Source: Larkinella rosea (GTDB lineage Bacteria; Bacteroidota; Bacteroidia; Cytophagales; Spirosomataceae). Taken from it: a stretch of DNA of 64,000 nt. Positions 59,824 through 64,000 of the stretch are shown here, in pieces. The notes beneath the pieces are model-generated. The model searched no databases and was not told where the DNA came from. It was given only the letters and a program-made list of their open reading frames with translations. The position numbers and the translations under genes were made by a program. Positions within the stretch are counted from its first letter, which is position 1; each line of letters starts with the position of its first letter. Location of the stretch: positions 682,001 to 746,000 of the forward strand of contig NZ_RQJO01000015.1 in NCBI RefSeq assembly GCF_003858635.1, in the 5' to 3' direction.

Positions 59824-61804
59824 GAGTTTGCATTGGGGAGAGGGCATTGGACCATTATTTTACCCGCTGCCCCGCGCCCTCGGCCCAATGCTATTACTCC
59901 TTTTCGCCCGGATCGCGTCCGCACAGACGGTGCCGCTGAGTCCGCGGATTGCGAATTATCAAATTGATGTTCAGTTGAATACGGAAACCAAGCGGCTGGA
60001 GGGGAAGGAGACGCTGGTTTGGGAAAACCCGTCGAATGACGTCATTCGGGAGTTGCAGTTTCATTTATACCTGAATGCGTTCCGGAACGACCAGTCTACG
60101 TTCATGCGGGAGTCGGGCGGACAGTTGCGGGGCGATTTTATCGATCGGGACAATCCGGAATCGTACGGCCAGATTGATATTCTGTCGATCAAGACCCGCG
60201 CCGGACCAGCGAACGCAGCGGAAAACCTGACGGGCAACTACCGGTTTTTTCAGCCCGACGATGCCAATGCCGACGATCGAACCGTCATTCGCGTGCCGCT
60301 CAGCCAGCCCCTGGCGCCCGGCCAGCGCCTTACACTGGACATTTCCTTTCAAGCCAAACTTCCCCAGATTTTCGCCCGCACGGGCTACAGCCGCGACTTT
60401 TTTCTGGTGGCGCAGTGGTTTCCCAAAATTGGGGTGTACGAACCGGCCGGAACGCGGTATGCGACTGTTGGCCAATGGAACTGCCACCAGTTTCACGCTC
60501 ATTCGGAGTTTTACGCGGATTATGGCGTCTATGATGTCGCTATAACGACGCCCAAAAACTTCCGGATCGGAGCCACCGGTTTACTGAAAAGCGAGCGACA
60601 AAACCGGGATGGAACCAAAACCCTCCGCTGGCACGCCGAGGATGTAGTCGATTTTGCCTGGACGGCCTCCCCGGATTTCGAGATTTTCGATGATCGCTGG
60701 CGACACGTTGCCATTCGCGCGCTGATGCAGCCCGAACACGCGAGTCAGGCGCAGCGACACATCGAAGCCGCCAAAACCGCTCTGGCCTATTTTGATAAAC
60801 ATGTGGGCCGGTATCCGTTTTCGACGCTCACGATTGTCGATCCACCCGTGTGGGCGATGGGCGCAGCGGGCATGGAATACCCGACCTTCATCACCGCCGG
60901 AACGAGCTGGGGAATGCCCGCAACCTTGCGATTACCGGAGCAGGTGACCATCCATGAGTTTGGTCATCAGTACTTTATGCAGTTGCTGGCGACCAACGAG
61001 TTTGAAGAAGCCTGGATGGACGAGGGGTTCAACCAGTATTACGAAGGCCGGATCATGGACGAAACCTACGGCCCGAAATCGTCGATTGTGGACTTGTTTG
61101 GCTACCGGGTCGGCAACCTGGAACTGTCACGCGGTTTTTACGTCCACCTCGATTTTCCGGCGATTGCGCCTTCGTTCAATAAGGTCTGGCAACTGCCCGA
61201 GGATTATTACGGCGAACTGGTTTATTTCAAACCGGCCACCTGGATGCGGACGCTCGACGGCTTGGTCGGTCGCCCGGTGATGGATGAAATCATGCGGACG
61301 TATTTTGAACGCTGGAAATTCAAACATCCTAACGCCACTAATTTCATTTCGGTTGTGAATGAGGTGGTTACCAAACGGCACGGCAACCGGTTTGGCCCGA
61401 ACATGAACTGGTTTTTCGATCAGGTATTGTACGGCAATCAGGTTTGCGATTATGAACTGCATTCGGTCACCAGCGTCCGGCAGGGGAGTGGCTATCAGTC
61501 GGGCATTACGGTGTATCGCAAGGGCGATGCCCAACTGCCGGTCGAGGTACTGGTGCATTTTGAGGATGGCAAAGAACAGCTGCTGCACTGGGATGGCAAG
61601 GCGCGCTTTCACACCTTTACCGTCATGCAGCAGACCCGCGTCGAGTGGGCCCGGATTGATCCGCAACAGAAAATATACATCGATATCAATCTGAACAACA
61701 ACAGCTTTGCGGTGCATCCTTCCCGCAGCCCGGCGGCTAAATATGCCGCTAAATTGATGTTCTGGGTGCAGAACTGGATGCAATGGCTGGTGTGGCTGGC
61801 TTGA
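59816..61804 (+). CDS. M1-family metallopeptidase (aminopeptidase-like)
   Basis: A 662-residue exported peptidase. The zinc site is TIHEFGHQYF (HExxH, about base 60950) with the second Glu in EEAWMDEGFNQYYE 18 residues later; GAAGMEYPTFI is the substrate-binding GxMEN-like motif. The N-terminal beta domain begins VPLSPRIANYQIDVQLNTET and the C-terminal part is helical and beta-mixed. Signal peptide: hydrophobic LLLLFARIASAQ. ATG 59816 overlaps the DUF2911 stop by 8 bp; ATG 59888 (MLLLLFARIASAQ) is the alternative and lacks a charged n-region. The choice is open. Confidence 0.9.
   Translation: MSRSLHWGEGIGPLFYPLPRALGPMLLLLFARIASAQTVPLSPRIANYQIDVQLNTETKRLEGKETLVWENPSNDVIRELQFHLYLNAFRNDQSTFMRESGGQLRGDFIDRDNPESYGQIDILSIKTRAGPANAAENLTGNYRFFQPDDANADDRTVIRVPLSQPLAPGQRLTLDISFQAKLPQIFARTGYSRDFFLVAQWFPKIGVYEPAGTRYATVGQWNCHQFHAHSEFYADYGVYDVAITTPKNFRIGATGLLKSERQNRDGTKTLRWHAEDVVDFAWTASPDFEIFDDRWRHVAIRALMQPEHASQAQRHIEAAKTALAYFDKHVGRYPFSTLTIVDPPVWAMGAAGMEYPTFITAGTSWGMPATLRLPEQVTIHEFGHQYFMQLLATNEFEEAWMDEGFNQYYEGRIMDETYGPKSSIVDLFGYRVGNLELSRGFYVHLDFPAIAPSFNKVWQLPEDYYGELVYFKPATWMRTLDGLVGRPVMDEIMRTYFERWKFKHPNATNFISVVNEVVTKRHGNRFGPNMNWFFDQVLYGNQVCDYELHSVTSVRQGSGYQSGITVYRKGDAQLPVEVLVHFEDGKEQLLHWDGKARFHTFTVMQQTRVEWARIDPQQKIYIDINLNNNSFAVHPSRSPAAKYAAKLMFWVQNWMQWLVWLA
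59831..59890 (+). repeat. Inverted repeat at the 5' end of the M1 peptidase gene
   Basis: CATTGGGGAGAGGGC and GCCCTCGGCCCAATG pair at 13 of 15 positions with a 30-base loop. The right arm contains the alternative ATG 59888. If transcribed it could hide that start from ribosomes. Confidence 0.45.
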
Positions 61805-61872
61805 TCTTTTGGAATGAAAAATTAACAATGAATAATGAACGGTGGCTTTTTGTGCGGTTTTATTGATGTACC

Positions 61873-62760
61873 ATGCTGATTTTTAGTGCTTTTCGATTGG
61901 TTCTTCGATCGTGGCGGATGGTTTTGTGGTTGTATCTGGTGAATGCGGGGCTGGGTTTGCTGGTGTTGTTACCGGCTTATTCGGTGATTCGGAGCGAAAC
62001 CGGTTCTTCGCTGGAATACCTGAAGTTACTGAACCATTTCGACTACACGGTTTACACCGATTTCCGGCACACCAGCGGCCCGGCAATCGACTCGTTGCTG
62101 GCGGTTGGGCGGTGGCTTGGCGGTTTGTATCTGATTGTCAGCATATTTTTTTCGGGCGGTATTCTGCTGGAAGTTTCACCCGCTTCGCAAATCCGGCAAC
62201 CGTTTCGGCTGAGCCGGTTTCTTTCCGCCTGTGTTCACTTTTTTGGGCGGTTTTTCCGGCTGTTTCTCTACGTCTTAAGTATTCTTCTGGTAATTGCCTT
62301 TTTCGGGATATTCGTTGGGGCGTTAGCCGGTTACAGCCTGAGTGAGGTGTCGAACGAAGAATCGGTTATTTATTTCGCAGTAGGCTGCGTTTTGGTCTTT
62401 GGTTTTCTGGGGTTACTGATGCTTTGTGCCGGAGATTACGCCAAAGTTCTGCTGTTTCGCCGGGACGAAAACCGGGCGCTTCCAGCATTTATACAAGCCG
62501 TGCGGTTTGTATTCGCCCATTTTCGACTCACTTTTGGATTATACCTGCTGCTACTGAGTATGGGAGCGGTTGGTTTTACTATTTACTTCCTGATTGAATC
62601 GTTGATCGTAACCAGCGGCTGGCTCCCGATTGGGCTGTTGTTCATTTTTCAGCAACTCCTGATTTTTTCGAGAGTATTTCTGAGAGTCTGGATGCTGGCC
62701 ACCGCGATGGCGGTTTTTGACCGGAAAACCGCTCAGTCAACATTGTTCCAACCGATTTAA
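61873..62760 (+). CDS. Multi-pass membrane protein, unknown
   Basis: A 295-residue membrane protein with about six hydrophobic segments: WRMVLWLYLVNAGLGLLVLL, LGGLYLIVSIFFSGGILLEV, VLSILLVIAFFGIFVGALAG, YFAVGCVLVFGFLGLLMLCA, YLLLLSMGAVGFTIYFLIES and GLLFIFQQLLIFSRVF. The layout resembles the other membrane protein at 20135-21016, with the paired short loop GDYAKVLLFRRDENRALPAF. No motif is recognised. It is 68 bp downstream of the M1 peptidase in the same direction. Confidence 0.75.
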   Translation: MLIFSAFRLVLRSWRMVLWLYLVNAGLGLLVLLPAYSVIRSETGSSLEYLKLLNHFDYTVYTDFRHTSGPAIDSLLAVGRWLGGLYLIVSIFFSGGILLEVSPASQIRQPFRLSRFLSACVHFFGRFFRLFLYVLSILLVIAFFGIFVGALAGYSLSEVSNEESVIYFAVGCVLVFGFLGLLMLCAGDYAKVLLFRRDENRALPAFIQAVRFVFAHFRLTFGLYLLLLSMGAVGFTIYFLIESLIVTSGWLPIGLLFIFQQLLIFSRVFLRVWMLATAMAVFDRKTAQSTLFQPI

Positions 62761-62853
62761 ATACCTGTGACAATCCACATTGACTTGGTCAAATGTGGCT
62801 AAATCGGTAACTTGCCATGTAATATTTTTTCCTAACATCCTTTTACCAAACGA

Positions 62854-64000
62854 ATGCAGTCAACTATTCCTCCCCCGCCGAAACTTTCGTATAAATCTTT
62901 ATTTGGCTTGCCCGTCATTGTGGCCGCTTTGGGCTACTTTGTCGACATCTACGATCTGCTCCTTTTTGGTATCGTTCGCGTTCCCAGTTTGAAAGATCTG
63001 GGGCTGAACGACGAGCAAATTTCCAACGTTGGGGCTAATATTCTGAATTGGCAGATGGGCGGTTTGCTCATCGGCGGTATTTTGTGGGGCGTTCTGGGCG
63101 ACAAACGCGGACGACTTTCGGTGTTGTTCGGTTCCATCATTACTTATTCCATTGCCAACATTGCCTGCGGTTTTATTGATCGTGTCACGTTCATGAATCC
63201 CGTCGATTACTACGCGGCCATGCGGTTTGTCGCCGGTGTCGGACTGGCGGGCGAACTGGGCGCGGGCATCACGCTCGTTTCCGAAGTATTGCCGAAACAA
63301 CTGCGGGCCATCGGAACCTCGCTCGTCGCCGGAATCGGCCTGTTTGGGGCCGTTGTGGCCTATTTCACCGTTGAATTATTCAATTGGCAAAACGCTTTTC
63401 TGATCGGCGGAGCGATGGGAATTGGCTTATTGCTGCTCCGGATTGGCGTTATCGAATCCGGAATGTTTACGGAGGTGTCGGAGCAGAAACACGTGCAGAA
63501 AGGAAACTTCTTTGCCTTTTTTACGAACTGGGAACGGTTTTCACGCTACATGAAGTGCATCGGAATCGGGCTCCCCACCTGGTTCATCATTGGAATTCTG
63601 GCGACGTTCAGCAACGAATTCGGGAAAGCGTTTGGGATTGCCGAGCCTGTCAAACCGGGACTGACCATCATGTGGTGTTACATCGGGCTGGCCATCGGTG
63701 ATCTGGCGAGTGGTTTGATCAGTCAGGGCCTGGAATCGCGCAAAAAAGCAGTCGCTTTGCTGATGGGTTTTACCTTGCTGGTCAGTCTGATCTACGTCTA
63801 TGTGACGCCAAAAACCGTTATGAGCCTGTACATGTATTTCCTGGCGATGGGCTTTGGCATTGGTTACTGGGCCATGTTTGTTACCATCGGCGCCGAACAG
63901 TTTGGAACGAACCTGCGGGCCACTGCCGCTACCACCGTTCCGAATATGGTGCGCGGAACGGTTATTCTGATGACGAGCCTGTATGCGTATTTTAAACCTT
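62854..64000 (+). CDS. MFS transporter, partial (cut by the right edge)
   Basis: The frame runs from ATG 62854 to the end of the window (382 codons), so the C-terminus is missing. Landmarks: a hydrophobic first helix after LSYKSLFGLPVIVAALGYFV, the loop 2-3 motif GGILWGVLGDKRGRLSVLFG, helix RFVAGVGLAGELGAGITLVS, and later IGYWAMFVTIGAEQFGTNLR. The loop motif G-x-x-x-D-(R/K)-x-G-R is the main MFS signature. The branch is likely sugar- or metabolite-proton symport (SP/MHS-like). The substrate is unknown. Confidence 0.92.
   Translation, partial: MQSTIPPPPKLSYKSLFGLPVIVAALGYFVDIYDLLLFGIVRVPSLKDLGLNDEQISNVGANILNWQMGGLLIGGILWGVLGDKRGRLSVLFGSIITYSIANIACGFIDRVTFMNPVDYYAAMRFVAGVGLAGELGAGITLVSEVLPKQLRAIGTSLVAGIGLFGAVVAYFTVELFNWQNAFLIGGAMGIGLLLLRIGVIESGMFTEVSEQKHVQKGNFFAFFTNWERFSRYMKCIGIGLPTWFIIGILATFSNEFGKAFGIAEPVKPGLTIMWCYIGLAIGDLASGLISQGLESRKKAVALLMGFTLLVSLIYVYVTPKTVMSLYMYFLAMGFGIGYWAMFVTIGAEQFGTNLRATAATTVPNMVRGTVILMTSLYAYFKP

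Noticed and set aside
61809-61840. Short A/T-rich sequence AAAAATTAACAATGAATAAT as a repeat arm
   Set aside because: Common in this phylum, but no partner arm or second copy was found in the window.

Overview
The window is chromosomal DNA of a Bacteroidota member, most likely a Cytophagales/Spirosomataceae-type bacterium (Spirosoma or Larkinella relatives; inference from gene content). Support comes from a SusC/SusD pair under an ECF sigma factor and FecR anti-sigma factor, a hybrid two-component protein with an AraC output domain, a type IX secretion sorting tail on a C25 peptidase, DUF2911/DUF4350/DUF4129 proteins, and promoters of the Bacteroidota type (TTG / TAnnTTTG). GC is a little above half by eye. 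No rRNA, tRNA, CRISPR array, transposase or phage gene was seen. Both ends cut a gene: rplQ on the left and an MFS transporter on the right.

Layout. 1-8.8 kb: rplQ, carA, an acyltransferase-like membrane protein, a 7TM hybrid sensor/regulator, eno, ftsB and a low-molecular-weight tyrosine phosphatase. 9-15 kb: a GalU-like nucleotidyltransferase, a 1111-residue fusion of a fucokinase-like GHMP domain with a UDPGP-type pyrophosphorylase, and gpmI. 15-22 kb: a lipoprotein, a PIN toxin-antitoxin pair, TPM-TPM-LemA, a short-chain dehydrogenase, and DUF4129/membrane/SpoIIM genes. 22-28 kb: two glycosyltransferases, an RDD protein, an M20 amidohydrolase and a periplasmic histidine phosphatase. 27.7-31.2 kb: a BlaI/BlaR1-type operon whose operators overlap the promoter, with a truncated BlaR1 duplicate. 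31.2-32 kb: a Fic protein and a 49-residue VbhA/YhfG-like antitoxin on the opposite strand. 32-42.8 kb: ECF sigma, FecR, a structured leader, SusC, SusD, a FAD oxidoreductase, an unknown protein with an FMN-attachment-like motif, and ApbE. 42.8-51 kb: single enzyme genes. 51-59 kb: the C25 peptidase and the operon DUF4350-MoxR-DUF58-M20. 59-64 kb: DUF2911, an M1 peptidase, a membrane protein and the MFS transporter.

How parts work together. ECF sigma, FecR and the STN domain of SusC form a standard ligand-sensing circuit. The genes behind it suggest an envelope flavin redox branch, in which ApbE would attach FMN to the protein encoded just upstream. The DUF4129/SpoIIM/RDD and DUF4350/MoxR/DUF58 genes are usually neighbours but lie in two blocks about 29-38 kb apart here. 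The nucleotidyltransferase and fusion protein look like a two-gene nucleotide-sugar module in which both nucleotide-binding loops depart from consensus.

The intergenic spaces hold at least six kinds of inverted repeat (called A-G here). Many begin exactly at, or within a few bases of, a stop codon. The most novel candidates are the kinase/pyrophosphorylase fusion, the convergent Fic/antitoxin pair, the SusCD-ApbE flavin cassette, the BlaI operator layout, and the stop-codon-abutting palindromes. All names rest on reading motifs by eye; no database search was run.
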